A stretch of DNA of 64,000 bases, from NCBI GenBank assembly GCA_013397115.1, contig VWZW01004024.1, forward strand, positions 1,255,683 through 1,319,682, in the 5' to 3' direction. Below, piece by piece: positions 1 through 13,700 of this stretch (its first letter is position 1; each line of letters begins with the position of its first letter). The notes below the pieces were generated by a model, which was not told the origin of the DNA, did not search any database, and saw only the letters and a list, made by a program, of their open reading frames with translations. The stretch comes from Edolisoma coerulescens. Taxonomy: Eukaryota; Chordata; Aves; Passeriformes; Campephagidae. A program made the translations under genes and the position numbers.

Positions 1-470
1 CCCTTGGGCCGGGCCCGGCGCGCGGGGCAGGGCGGGAGGGGAGCGGTGCCCGTCCCTCAGGGGCTGCCGCCGGGACAGCCGAGTTGTGCCGCGGGCTCCA
101 GGGCCGCGCTTTGCCGGGAGAGCCGTGCCTCAGCCTGTTGTTGCCCCGCGNCCGTCCTCGGCTTTTAATGTGGCTTTAAGGGGATTAAATCTGATGCAAT
201 CAGGGGGCTAAGAATAGCCTTGTCCGCGTTCCCTTGCATGTGCAGAGTGCTCCGAGGGGCTGCTCCGTGCTGCTGGCGCACGGGCGGCCGTGGCCCTGCC
301 GCTTGCAGCGGGACAGCCGGCGGTCCCCGCGGCGGGATGCGGGGATGCGCGGTTTCCCGGGAGCCGGGAGGAGGCTGGCAGCCGGAGCTCGCATTGGAAT
401 TGGTATGCGGTGCCCTAACCGGGAGGAATTGCCTTTCTTTATTTGCAGGGAGCTCTGAACCTGAGTGATT
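1..470 (+). promoter_or_regulatory. KLHL20: CpG island, probable KLHL20 promoter and non-coding first exon
   Basis: The first 470 bases are strongly GC- and CpG-rich and then drop abruptly into AT-rich sequence, as in a vertebrate CpG-island promoter. The first coding exon of KLHL20 follows at 1747 on the same strand, so this is most simply its promoter and 5'UTR exon. I could not fix a transcription start or a convincing splice donor; a GTATGC at about 401 is only one weak option. There is a single N at 151. The island is cut by the window edge, so it may extend upstream. The short open frames inside it on both strands are by-products of high GC content. Confidence 0.6.
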
Positions 471-1708
471 TGCAAGTGTGGCAGACAGCAAGTCTGAGCT
501 TATTCTTCATTAACTGGCGAGCTGCACTGCCTATGTGTCTGGGATAATGCTCCTAGAGAGTGTTGCATGTAAAATAAGGCTCTTCTTCACGTAGCCAAAT
601 AGAGCTATAACCGTTCTGTAGTTTAATATAAATTGTGCCAAAAATATTTTGCTTCTTCTTGGGTGCAGGGCTCCAATCTGACAGGCTCAGTCTTCCAAAA
701 ATGATCTTATTCTTCCTAAATTTAACTTTTTTCTCTTTTAAATGCTGCGTGTGTTTATTTTAAGGTTTCATTCATTCTCATTCTGTCATTGCTTTTCCCA
801 TAGTTCAGTGGTTTCCCGTTTCTTGCTCTGTTTCTCGAGGGGTAGAAGCCTGTGACTATCAGTGTGGAAGCAGAACACCTTTCTGTTCCTTTAATAGATT
901 TTTTATTTTTTACAAAAAGTTAGGCTTATTGCTTTGAATAATAATCGAATTAAATGTAATCCTAAGTGAATAGCTATCGAAAATGAAATTTAGGCAAGTG
1001 ATGCCCTTGTAAAAAGGGTTAATTTACATTAGAATTAGAAGTTAGTGGTTGAATATGAAAGGCCTGTGCAGTTTGCAACTGTTATTATTCTCAGAAAATG
1101 AATACTTGGAGCAGAAGTGTAGCGAGCATCAGGCAGCATCGTTCAGCTTTGCAGATGTAGTAGCATTATTAGCATCCCTCTTACCTCTGGGGCACAGTTA
1201 TCTTCAATTTCCAGACACAAATTTTATCTTCTATCAAATTCTGGCTCTGCAGTGTAGCTGGTGAGCAGTGCTGTGCTGTTTATTAGGTGCCAGCCTGCCT
1301 TAAATCTCTGCTAAATGTGGGAGGGAGAGATACCTCCTGGCTCCAAGCAAGGAGCAAGAGTGAGCACCCTGTTACTTCAGATATTTTTTCCTTTGGTAGA
1401 ATAGTTTAAGGATTCAGGGAGGCATGCTGTTTGCTGATGTTATAGTGTGTGTGTCCTGTTTGGTAAGGAGTCTTTGTGCAGCTGTGGTGAAAATATTTTT
1501 AATGTTGATGATGTTTTCTTCTGCTTTATTCTCTGCAATCCAGGTGTTGTTAATCTGGGCTGTGAATTTATAACTGGGTAAGAGCTTGAAGGCATACTAG
1601 TACATAGTTGTGGTCAGCTCTGTTCTCTTAGAGAGAGACTGAAGAGGGGAAAGAAGGTTCTCTTGCTTCAGAAGTCACCTTTTTTTCTCTTTTTTTCTGT
1701 TGGATCAG

Positions 1709-1769
1709 GTCTTGAAGTGTAGGGTGAAGGTTTCTCTTCACAGTGCATGGACGGAAAGCCAATGCGCAG
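1709..1769 (+). other. KLHL20: KLHL20 initiator exon carrying only 23 coding nucleotides
   Basis: ATG at 1747-1749 is followed by seven full codons and two bases, then a donor GTAAGA at 1770. Two acceptors are possible: AG at 1707-1708 after a long T-rich tract (exon starts 1709), or AG at 1742-1743 (exon starts 1744, leaving three bases before the ATG). The first has the better polypyrimidine tract and I prefer it. The remaining N-terminus is coded 7.5 kb downstream. Confidence 0.8.
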
Positions 1770-4700
1770 GTAAGACACAAAAACAATTGTTCTTCTCTTC
1801 CCCAAACGGGATAAATGATGTGAGTTGGTTTTTTATGTGCCTGGACTGTAAAATGTTGTGTGCTCTTGAATTTTTTTTAAAAGCCTGGCTATGGGGAATT
1901 GGGAGATAAATCATTCCTGTTTAGTCCTTTCTTAAATGTATTTAATTTTCAGTGTTTACAAGACCAGATGTCTTTCAGGAAGAGTATGGAAGATAAGTTA
2001 CTGTAATTCTCCATCCCCTTTTCCACTTCCCCCATTGACTGTCATATTTAAAATTCAATATTTAATTACTTAGGTATTCAAATTGTGTAAAATAGACTGC
2101 CTGGGAATAAACTTAAACTTGATTTCCAAGGGGCATTATTTTTCCCTTAATGAAAGGAATTTGGTGAGGTCTTGGGTGAAAAGGAGATTTCCTTTTCTAA
2201 TTATGGATGCCAGCTGCCTCAGTTCTAATGAGCTGGAGATGCAGCTGAAGTATAATTCAGGGGAGTTCTTGCTGTGGTTGTGTCAAAAACATTCTCTCTC
2301 ATATAGAGAAAAAGTTGTCACAGTAATTCAGCACGATGACAGGTTTGCAAACAGGGTTTCCTGCTAGTTCTTGTTAATTTTTTAATAATTTTAACAGCAG
2401 ATATATTTCTGTACACGATACAGGCTGTGTGGAAGCGAAGTTGCCTGAAGTTCTTCACCTCTAAATGAATTGAACTCCTGCAGCTTGCTTGGTCTGTGCT
2501 CTTTGGGATGTTGAAAGAAGGAAAACTTTATTGTGGGTAATTCTGTAAACACTCGTGTAAGAGAAGGCAAGGCTTTTAACCATAGATGAATATACAGAGC
2601 ATTTTTGGCTAGAGAAACCATTAGCCTGGGTTCTGTGTAAGGAGGCGAAACCCTTGAAGAATGGCACGATGTTGTTTTAATTAAATGAACTTCTCAAGCG
2701 CAGCAAAAAAGGCCAGTGCTGCTGCTGCAGTTCAGTAATGACTAAACCTGGGACATGACAGGGCCATTGCTGAGCCTGGGTATTGTGCTGCGTTTTTGCC
2801 AAGATAAGAAATGTCATTTGGTCAATGAGGAGCTGTATGTGACTTTTACAGTGAATTCCTTTTCCTCCAAGATGGATTAAATAGCAGATGAGCTCTCTTT
2901 CACCATAGTCCTCCTCAGTGGAGGTTGTTTAAATCTTAACCAACATAAACCCACAGCTTTTCAGGTTTTGATGTTGTGTTCCATTTATCAAGATGTTTTT
3001 GCAAAATGACATAAAACTGGTGACTAGCTTGGCTTGTGTTCTTGTTTCCTCCCTATTTTTTGTGTTCCTAATGGAGAAGTTGAGGTTCTAAACTTGTTTC
3101 CATGCCTGCTGTTTTCTGTGTGTCGCACTGAGGCAGATAATTCACATGCTCCAGTTCGTGTGTCTGTTTGTGGCCTTGGACTTGCTTTTGTGGAAGTTCT
3201 GTCTGCTACTCAGACAGTTTTAGTTTTAGTGGTGGGCAGCAGCACAGAGCTGAAGAAGTAGAGGTTTTTTCATTATTGCTGCAGCCTAGCCTGACAAGCA
3301 CATCTCTGCTGTGAGCTGTGGACTTCAGTTCATGAATACACTTGCCTGTTTTAAGGCCTTCAGTGTGGGTTGTTAAAATTTTTGTTTGTTCTCCTATTGC
3401 CTGTCTTAGCAGAAAATGATAAAAGGTTCCTGATTGGATTTTGGGCACAGATCTTCCTATGAACTCCGGCTAAGCAGATGGCAGAGCGCTTTCTTTTATC
3501 CTTTTACTCAGGGCTCTGAAGCAAATTTAACACCCCACGTGAGGGTTGTGGTAGGTCCTGCACAAAGAGGGGAGTGGGGCTTGGCCAGTAGTGGGTTAAT
3601 GAACACGGTGAGATGGTATCAAATGTGTACAGCATTCAGAGAAGAGGAGGACCAGCTTGAACAGACAAGGAATTCCAGCTATTCCTGTCAAGATTATAGT
3701 AGGGAATACGCATTGCTGTATCCTGCTGCAAACAGGATTTACCCTGCTCTAGGAATGAAGGGGTAGTTGGGGCAGGCTGTTCTTGCTCACTGTCAGAGAG
3801 AAGCAAGAGAATGTGGCTTTGCTGAAGGGAAAAACAAGGCAGCAGGGACCTCTCAGTGAAGGGCATGGTCCCACAGCACCCAGACAAGGAGGGCAGAGAA
3901 GATCTGATGGCCAGGGCCAGTCAGGAGTCCTGTACTCCTCGGGCAGGTCTGTAGGGGTGAGGAAGGAAGCAGGGAAGTCAACTCAGCAGCTCAGAATCGG
4001 TGGGTGCACAGTCAGGTGCAGACATGTCTTTAACATAGCTCAGGCATGAGGGCTTGAGCAGCTCCCAGACAAACTGGGGAAGCTCTCCCAGCTCTTTCTC
4101 ACCCAGCTTTTCCTGGCAGCCTTTTCCCAGGTTACAGCAGTGCTGTATCAGAGCAGGCTTGAGCAGCCAGACCGCACTGGAGGAAGGAGGCTTCAGATCC
4201 TGACTGTGAACTCGGGAACTTATCCCACTACTTGGACATACCTCTTGGCCAAAACAAACGCAAAAGGCTCAGGAAGGCTTGGGAAGACTCCAGTAATGAC
4301 CTTCTCTGTCAGAGTATGGGCATCCTCATGGGTGAAACTGAGTTTTCTGGCCTTGGTCAGTGAAAATCAAACTAAACAATGTAAATAGGGGCAAATACAC
4401 CAGATCCTTGCTGTTTTCCTTTTGTGTAACGTAAAATAGTATTTCAGTCAGGTTTATCTCAACTGTGTTGAGAAAGCTTACTGAAACCTTGCTTGCTAGG
4501 CAAGAAAATGAATCAGTGGTATTTTTTTTTTCCTGATAGTCAGACTTCTAGTAACTTAATTCCTAGAGTAGTGATTGCCACAATAAAGCATTTCCGTTTA
4601 TTTGGTTGGCATGTTGTGGTGGTGACTTCTGTTGCCAAAGGCTGGGCCAAATCAGTGGCCTTTGTTCTTGCAGGTCTATAATGAGTATAGGAAATTTTTT

Positions 4701-7700
4701 CTTAATTTCAAATCAAGGCATTGACAGAAGTAATCACCAGTTTGGTTTGTTATTTTTATTTGCCACCAAAATCTCTTGCTAATGAAATCCACTCCAGCAA
4801 TATATGATTTTAGGATTTCAGTTGATGTTTTTAGCCTGAGACTTGTGTTTCATAAGCCTTAGGGCAGCTTGTTGTTTTCTGCTGAACTGTGTTAAAGCCT
4901 GTTTGTAAACCTGTGCTATAACACACGTTATCTTAAAAAAAATGCAGATTTGAAAGTTAAGGTGCCCTATGACAGCCCTGTGGGAGAGAATTTTCCTCAG
5001 GTGTGTGTTACTAGGTATTTTTTGCTGCTGCAGAAAGGAGCTGCTGTAAGGATGGATGTCTCATAGATGCCCCTGTTAATGAATGAAGCTTTGGGCACTG
5101 GCATAGCGGAATAAAATGGAGGCAGAGCAGCCTGTTTATTAAGCTGACTTAGTGTTGCAGACTGCCTGTGTTTCCATTTGTACTTCTCAGCAGTGTGCTA
5201 CGAAAACTGATCCTTTGTCAGGCCTTTCTTAATCCCATTGTATTTGCTGATTTCCCCAGCCCTGCATTTTGATGGAAGCTAATCCTGGAATATCTGCATA
5301 GCTGGGTGTGAATGTTTTATCCACACACACACACACATTTCCTCGGGATCCTCAGCCCTTCTTAATCACCCCAGGTATTGAGGAGCAGCTCCGAGGTCTG
5401 TGTGGGGGGAGGTAGCTCCCTCACCATGTGAGAATCAAGTGCTGCCTTCTGTCTTTCACACCTCTAAGCTACTGACTCATCATTTCATTCTCTATGCATA
5501 TATATGCATAATGCACACATAATGCAGTGGAATTATGATCCTCATGGAGACACAAGCCATCAGACGTGTCCTTTAAATTCACGCTTCTGTGCCTGTGTGG
5601 AGCAGCAACCCACCGAGCTTCACATTAAGCATCTGGGTGGAACTTCCTAAGCCAATTGATCACTGGCTTCTGCATCACCCAGAGATAAGTTTTGTATGAA
5701 TCAGGAACGCTCGTTTGGTTGTTACTCTTTTTTCCATCCGTTCAGTCTTCTTTAATCATTAACCAGCACCTCCTCTCCAGGAGGAAGGAGGCTGGGTACA
5801 ATGCAGGGTCTCAGATAAATGCTGATGGGAACAATGCAGAGTCACTGGAATGACTCCAGTTCTTGCTAACCAGACTCCTTTTCAGTGAATTAAAGATGTG
5901 TTCAGCAGTTCCTCATTTGGGCAGAAAAATCTTGTTCTGCCCTGGCTAGGGAAGACTAGGGCTACTGCCTAAATCTGGCCCAGTAATCCCATGGCATAAA
6001 ATGGTACATCCCATTGCCCTGTGTTGGCAGGGGGTCTTCGGTGGTGGGGTTGGCAGGAATATTGTGTATTCCTTCTGGCAGCATAGCCTTTATCTAATCT
6101 GTCTGTACTTAGAACCCTTGCCACTCTGCGATCTGCTTTAGGACTGCTTTTAGTGGGAGATGTCTTTGAGGAAAACCTACAGGTGTGACAGAGGGGTTGT
6201 GTGCTTCCCAAAAAGGTGTCCTGTCCTGGATGTGCACCATCTCTTCTGATCTGTAGATATGGGAAATGGGTTTTATTTGAAGAATGCTTCTTCTGTGCTT
6301 TGACTGACAGCCTGGTCAAGACAAACTGTCCAGAATTGTAGTAGCATGTGTCTTAAAAGAGCTCTTACTGTGTTCTTTTTTTCCTTCCAAGCGTTGATTT
6401 GACATAGTTCAAAACACTTAATGCACAATAAAATTGACTTAACATGCTTAGCAGGAGCCAAACTCTGCAGGGGAATGTTTGTCACCACCTTTCTCCATCT
6501 TTTGGTAGAGGGATTAAATTACTTACCTTCTGGCCTTGGCTGCTAAGGACTATGAAAATAAGCCAATTAGGTAAATTAATCTTCAGCCAAGGTTTCTTGA
6601 GGTTTTTGTTGGGGTACCATTAATTGTGGTTTGTGTGTATTGCTGCAAGGGGAGCTTAGTTTATGCATTGTTTGTGAGGAACTTGGCAGAGCTTTGAGAA
6701 TGATTGTCAAACCCCCAAAGGTGAATTTGGGTTGTGAGGAACAGGAGTGGGTGGAGGAGAGTGAGAGGCAGTGTAACAGCAGAAGGATTTATCAGAGATG
6801 TCAGGAAAGCAGAACAGTGATGGATGTAAAAAAGGTGGAGTTTAAGGCATTTAAAGGTGCAGAGGCTGAGCCGGAGCAAGCAGCAAAACCCAGAGGGGAG
6901 CCCCAGCTGGATCTGTGTAACTAAGATAGGAGGAAGAGGTAATGGTCTAAAACATCTGAATATGATGATCAAGGAGAGGGTGTGGAGGGAATGGAAAAAC
7001 AGGCTAAAATGCAAGTGAATAATTTGAGCTGCTGCAGAGAGACTGGTTTCCCAGTGCTTAGAAAGTGCATTTGACATAATAATGAGGGGAAAAGATAGGA
7101 GGGTTTTTTTTTTTTCTAATTCTTTCCTTCAAGCGTGCTGCAAATTACACTGAGCCATGGCAAAGCCAAGCTTTCTTTTGCTTGAAGAAATCTCAAGATT
7201 TCTTTTTAATTCTTAATGTGAACAGTGAGGTATTGACAGCTGTCTTGGTTTGAAAGACAGGTGTCTGCTAAGGAAGGCAGGAGCCTCCCTTGGAATGGAG
7301 AACGAAACCCCCTTTCCCTCCGAATTATTATAATTTTGGAATTAAGGGCTTTCAGGCAAAGATATGAGGAATAGGAATAACAGTTCTTTACTAATATATA
7401 TATATACATATATATATAAACAACAAGGCACCCAACAGCAGTAACTGTGGCAGTAACAACACAGCAGAAGCAGTAACCCAGTGCCAGCCTCTCTCGGCCG
7501 CAGGCACCTTCCCCTTCCGCGCAGGGCCGGTCACAGCCGGCAGGGCCGCTGGTGGCTCCCGGGGCGCGGGGCGGCTGCGAGGGGAGTCTTTCGGCTGCAG
7601 GGGGGCTCCGGAGCGAGCTCGGGGAGCACGCGGTGATGGCAGCTCTCCTGGCCGGGGGAGGATGGAAGAAAAGCTTCACAAAGCCCCGGACAGCCGATTC

Positions 7701-10700
7701 CGATGCCCAGCCAGACCCTCGAGAACAGCAGGCGTGCAGCGAAGGCTCACAGGAGCACAGCCCAGGAGCGGCGAGGCAGGGCAGCCGCGGCCCAACTTTT
7801 AGCTGGGCAGGGAAAAGCAGCCTTGGGGTCCCGGCGATTTTCTCTGAGGCACGGTGGTGGGAAAAAGCCGGAGAAAAGCCGGACTCCGCAGCGGTGGGTT
7901 CTCCCCCAGAAGCGAGCGTGGCCTCTCTCCCCCCGAACGCCGAGAGAACCCCGCGCCAGGGCCCGCACCGCACCCCAAGTAAAAAGAGGCAGCTCGCAGA
8001 CCCTCCCTCCCTGTGGCCAGGTCCTTTTGTCTCTCTTAAGTACTCAGTGATTTGTCTCCTAGCTGCCTGTACGGGAAAAATTCTTTAAGAGAAAAGGAAA
8101 ACAAAAGGGTAACTCCTAAAACCCAAACAACAGCTCACAAATGCCAGTGCACCAGGGAAAAACTGGTAGTGGACAGCGTGTTTTGGGTCTTTCAGTACAT
8201 CTCCAATGGCTATAAACCATCAATATTCTGATACTTTGCTCAATATGCTTTAACTGCTCGAAGTGATGGTTTTCCTTTGATATGGGAAGAGGCAGCCGTT
8301 TCCTGATTTTTCTTTAATTGCATGTGGAACTGGGAAGATACTATGTTTCCTCCATGTGCCAGTAACTTAGTTTATGTAATTCTTAAGACATTCTTCACCT
8401 CTAAAGTTACCATCCGGACTTTTTGTTCTTCCTTTATTGGTAGGTTGATAGTGATGGATACTTGGATTGTTTTAACATTTTCCTGTTTGGTTTGATTTGG
8501 TTTCACTTGCCTTCTTCAGTCCTTAGTATGCCTTTCTTGGGGAAGATTAACCGTCTTTTGAGACACGTCAGGGAGGGTGGATTGAGTCAGGAGCCTCCAT
8601 AACTCAAAAATAACTGAAGAGGTGATAATTAAATGGGTATTCTGTGAGCCTTAAAAGTGCTTATGGTAGTCTGCAAACCATCTTGAGCTCCTGAAGTCTG
8701 TATGACAGTTTAGTATGTTCAGACATTAGAGTGATGAGTGACCCCATTAAAAACGCAGGTAGTAGAACAGAGAAGTTTGGTTAAATCATGGAGCTGGAAT
8801 TCTTTGCAGTGGAAATCCATCTCCAGCTCTGTCAAAGAAAACTCCAGTGCTTGACAGCGGGCAAGTCAGCTAATCTGTGCTTTGAGTCACTCTGAGAAAT
8901 GGGGATAATGTGCCTTTACTACACAAGGCTACGGTGAGGTTCAGCTCATAAATATGTATGTGTAGCCGGATATTACAGCCGTGTGTCATCGAAAGCATAT
9001 AAAAATAGCAATAAATAGAAGCCTGCTACAAGTTGGCATTTGTTTACTTCTAAGCAAGCTTTGGTTGGAGATGGATTCCTCTTTCATGTGGTCACGTGCT
9101 TGTTTTCACATCCCGGCATGGACTTATGGGCACTGCTTGCGCTCGTGCTCGGTGCGAGCTGCGGAGCTTTGGGGCGCAGCTGGCAGTGGGATCCCTGACC
9201 ATGGTCCTGTATTATTATCTCCTGCACTGCAGGTGTACCAGCACTCGCCCAGGAGAGACCGGAATGGATGTGACCAGCCGCTGCACCCTCGGAGATCCCA
9301 ACAAGCTGCCCGAAGGGGTACCACAGCCCGCGCGCATGCCCTACATCTCCGACAAGCACCCGCGGCAGACCCTGGAGGTCATCAACCTGCTGCGGAAGCA
9401 CCGGGAGCTCTGCGATGTGGTGCTGGTAGTGGGGGCCAAGAAGATCTACGCCCACAGGGTGATCCTGTCAGCCTGCAGCCCCTACTTCCGAGCCATGTTC
9501 ACCGGGGAGCTGGCGGAGTCGCGGCAGACGGAGGTTGTGATCAGGGACATCGACGAACGGGCCATGGAGCTGCTCATCGACTTCGCCTACACCTCGCAGA
9601 TCACTGTGGAAGAGGGAAATGTCCAGACCTTGTTGCCAGCTGCTTGCCTTCTTCAGCTGGCCGAGATCCAGGAGGCCTGCTGCGAGTTCCTCAAGAGACA
9701 GTTGGACCCTTCCAATTGTCTGGGCATCCGGGCTTTTGCTGACACTCACTCTTGCCGTGAACTGCTGAGGATTGCTGACAAATTCACACAGCACAACTTC
9801 CAGGAGGTAAGGAGCTGGCGTGCTAGAATTGGGATGTAAAATGTGTCAACGTGGCCTGTGAGACCTTTGAGCAACTCTCATTTTGTCCTTCTTTCCAAAT
9901 CCTGCCTTTACACCTGCTCTGTGCCCTGATAGTGATGGGTGCCAGATGTTAAGTGGGGAAGAAAGAGGAAAGAGGTGCGGGCAGGACTGTGTTGTACCAG
10001 TGGTTTGTATATGATCCACAGCATTTCTTCCCTGAAAGATGTGTGGTGAGTGCTATGTGGGAGGCAAGGTCGTGGGTGCTGTTGGATTTGGCATTGAATC
10101 TGTTGTGCCTGCACAATGGTATGACATGCCACTCCTCTTTCAGAAATATTCTGGATTCTACATGGTTGGAGGGGAGGCAGGTGTTAAAAGTAAGGACAGC
10201 ACATCAATAGAACCCAAAAAATGTAATGCTGATCTCTGGGATTGGAAAAGCGGGCGTTTGGGGGAGCATGAGGCTACCTCAGTGGAGTCTTCTAATCCCT
10301 TGTTGTAGCAGAACTAGGGTTTTGCATCTATTATTCAGCAGAAGTTGTCTGAAAGTAATTCAGATTTGTAATATTGTAGCTGACCTTTATAAACTCAAGT
10401 TTATCATCCTTTGTTAATTCTGCCTAGATGATTTTTGGGGGAAAAAAAATGCCAGCAGCTGGTTCAGAGAAGGATCAGCATAATAATTAAGGATTGTGTG
10501 AGCAGTAGTCAGAGAAGAGTGGGTCTTTACTGAACACTCACAGGAAGGAGCTCAACCCTTTTAAGTAGTGTCTTCCCTGAGCCCTGCTTGGAAGGGCAGG
10601 AATTTGTGTGTATTTTGGGAGCAGCTGCTGTGTGGGAGCTGTGTAGGAGTATGCTCCGTGTGAAGGCCTGGTTCTCTGCTAGAGAGATTCTTCTGTTGCC

Positions 10701-13700
10701 TCTTGCAGAAACTGCACTCTGCTCTCCCTTGGAACAGGTAGCCTACTGCAGAGAAACCTCCTCTTCCCACCAGCTTCACAGGGAGATCCTTTCCAAAGGG
10801 AGGAACTCCTGGTGCTGATTTTGTTTCCCCAGAGAAGCAGCAGTATGGAAGTGCTGTGAGTGATGGCAGCTTGTCTCTTTTTTTTTCTTCTGACATGAAG
10901 AAGCAGATTAGAATTGTATTCATTTCGGTCAGGTAGTACTTAAGAAAAATCTGAGCAGAAGCAACACAACAGAACGTGACTGTTGGACACAGTGAAGACA
11001 ATTCTTGGTGTCTAACTGTGGACAGAACATCAGTTTACTCCAAAAGCGGCAATTAAATACATTTTTTCTAACCAAAAAGAATTTGCTGTTTAAGATGAGT
11101 TTGTTTTTTGTAGAACTTGATGGTTTCCCAAACCCCTACATTTTAGCTGGCCACTTCATGTGCTCTGTGCTTGCTCTGCACTTCTTTTCTTCTGGGCTTT
11201 TTTTGGGGGAGCAAGATGCTATCCAGATAGTTGCTTATTTTCAGTGCTTGGTCGTTTTACTAGTTATAAGATCTTGTTATTACCTGAGTAGGGCATGCTT
11301 ACAAGCCTCTAAATAACATTTTAACAGCTTGACAGTTTTGTTTTAAAATGTTTTAGCATTAATACATGCAGCTGACTGTTAAGAGCTGCTTGCTATGGGC
11401 TTCTTTTCTTTTGCAGTCCCTTGAAGACGACTTTCTGTCTTCCTTATCCCTGTTAAAGCACACGAAGGCGAAAGAGAACACTCCTCAAAGATGAAGCAAA
11501 TTATAATTGACTTAACTTAATCACAGCCTCTGGAAAACAGAGGCTTAGGTTAGAGCACTATTTCTTTGGCCTGGGCAGGTTTTGGTGTCCATTTCAGTGC
11601 CCCAGGAGTTTTGCAGCTCTTCATCCTTAATAATAACTTCTTTTGCTTCCACTGTTTCTCTGCAGGCATCAGTGGTGCTGCTGGTTGGGATTGTATTCCA
11701 TTCTGGCAGTATTTTCCATCTGGAGAGTGGATTGGTGATCCCTGGGGGAAGCCAGGGAGTTGTCTGTTTAACCATCCTCCTCTGTGGAGGTTGAAAACTG
11801 ATACAAAATTTGCCTTCCTGTGCGGAGGCTGTGTGGTCATCGTTCCTCCAAGCTGGCAGAAAGGAACATGAGCTGGGAATTTCCTGGATGCCAACGTGAA
11901 ATATTAAGCAGTAGGCACCAGGCCAACCCATGCAGTTACTTTGAATGCAGTTTGAATTGCCTCATGTTCTCTGCTGTGCTAACCTCTACTTCTATTAATT
12001 TTTATGTGTATTGCTGCATTACATCATTAACTTTTTGGTAAAATGTTTTTCCATTTCTTTCCATTCCTCCCAATTTAATTTGTTGCCTAAAACCCCTAGT
12101 GGATGTTGTGCATGTAATGTGAAATGGTTCTATTATCAACTCCACTGTACAAGAGTGGCCTTTGTATTTTTTTTTTTGTCTCTTGACATTTGTGTGAAGG
12201 GAAAAATTATATTCATGGGTGGACAACTCGTACTTTTATCAACAGACAAAAATTGCACTCCATATTGTATAGTGTGACATTAGTTCTCTCTGTTTGTAAA
12301 AGCACTAATGTACAGAAATGCTGCAGAGGAAATGAAATCCAGCCAATTCTTGTCCACTAAGCAAGTCAGGCAAATAGATCATTAATATTAGTCAGGTAAT
12401 TAGGAGTGTCCTGATAATTAAGCCAAAATAAGCCGAAGCATTTTAAATAATGACTTGTTTTACTATGTAAACTAACAAGTTGCATAGTAGTAATAATTTG
12501 GTTTAAAGAAGTGCTTCGAGTGCTTTGAATTTCGTGAGGCCATCAATGCAACTGGGTGTCCTGAGGGTCAAAGGGAGAGACTGGATGAGCATCTTTAAGT
12601 CAGGAATTTCCACAACTGTCAGACTAAAGTTTACGCAGAAGCTTGTCTTTGTAGGAGGGAGGGAGACTATGGAAAAAAGCTGATGAAGATCTTTAATGAC
12701 CGACCCAGTTCCTACTTGAAGGCAGAAGGAATGTGTGGGCCAACCTTGTTGTGGCCTTTACTGTCCCCAAAAGCTCAGGGGACCCAAGAACCAAGTCTGG
12801 AAACTGATCTCATTGTCTGCTCTGTTCTTTTTTAACAATATTTTCTGTTGTCAGTAACTTTGCAATCCCTACATATTTGTTCAGTGTTCTTAAATATCTT
12901 CTTCAGGTGATTTAAAGGACTGCACAGCTGACTGCTGTTGAGATGATCATGTCAAAGAGTGTTTTTCTTTAATTTATGCAGCAAATCATGAAATAAGTAA
13001 TGGAATTCTAATGTGGTTGCAGATGACAAGCCAACGTTCAGTTATTTTCTGTCCCTGAACCTTTTGGAAATTGCAGGCTACAGACTGGGGGTGCTTGTAG
13101 GGAAGGCAAGCTGGCAGTTATCAGTCAGGCCATTTCTGCAGTTTTAGTTTTGATTCTTGCACCTTTCCCATCTTACCTGGTGTCTCTGCAGGAGCTGTGA
13201 TGGAGTGTGAGCTCCCAGGGCAGTCTGACTGACTCATGCTGTGTGAGCAGTCCTCCAGCAGCAGCCAAGGCCTGCTGAGAAACTTGGTTGCTATCTTGGA
13301 TGCTGAAGGAATTAATGTGTTTGTCAGTGGCTTGACTTTCACAAGAGATCAGTCCTTAGGGGCTCTGGAGGCTCTGATTCCCTCTTTAGTGCATCTCGAC
13401 TGTTGCACACTCCATGTGTATATTTAGAGCAAATGAAAGAGGCAGGATCAGATGAGTCTCCTGAAATATTTTCTGTTCTGACACAAATCAGGCTTTCTGT
13501 GTTCTCTGCAATGCCTCTGGTAGCTTGTTTGAGACTCTTTATTTTTGTGCTCTGTTTTGGTTTCCTTGTGAATCTCTGTACTCCAGTGCTGCTTTTTAGT
13601 CACGTATTTATCGTGGTTTTATTTCTGCTTTATACATTAGACACGGCAAATGAGGAGACTGATTTTAAAGAAAGGCTTTGTTTTTCCTGGATTTTGAAAC

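Larger units (their letters stand above)
1770..9232 (+). other. KLHL20: KLHL20 first coding intron
   Basis: This 7.46-kb intron contains a short CA repeat at about 5321-5337, a T-run near 7105 and the 889-bp LTR described separately at 7241-8129. The rest is AT-rich unique-looking sequence with no exon, RNA gene or conserved motif that I can support. The open frames here lack family similarity. Confidence 0.8.

Noticed and set aside
7206..8088. Long open frames (255 residues minus, 178 residues plus)
   Set aside because: Both lie in the LTR at 7241-8129, have proline/arginine-rich composition from GC-rich DNA, and match no protein family.
9096..9839. A 247-residue open frame over the BTB exon with an extra N-terminal stretch
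   Set aside because: The extra residues come from intron sequence upstream of the acceptor at 9232. Joining to the 1747-1769 exon restores the conserved family N-terminus and the exact 609-residue length.
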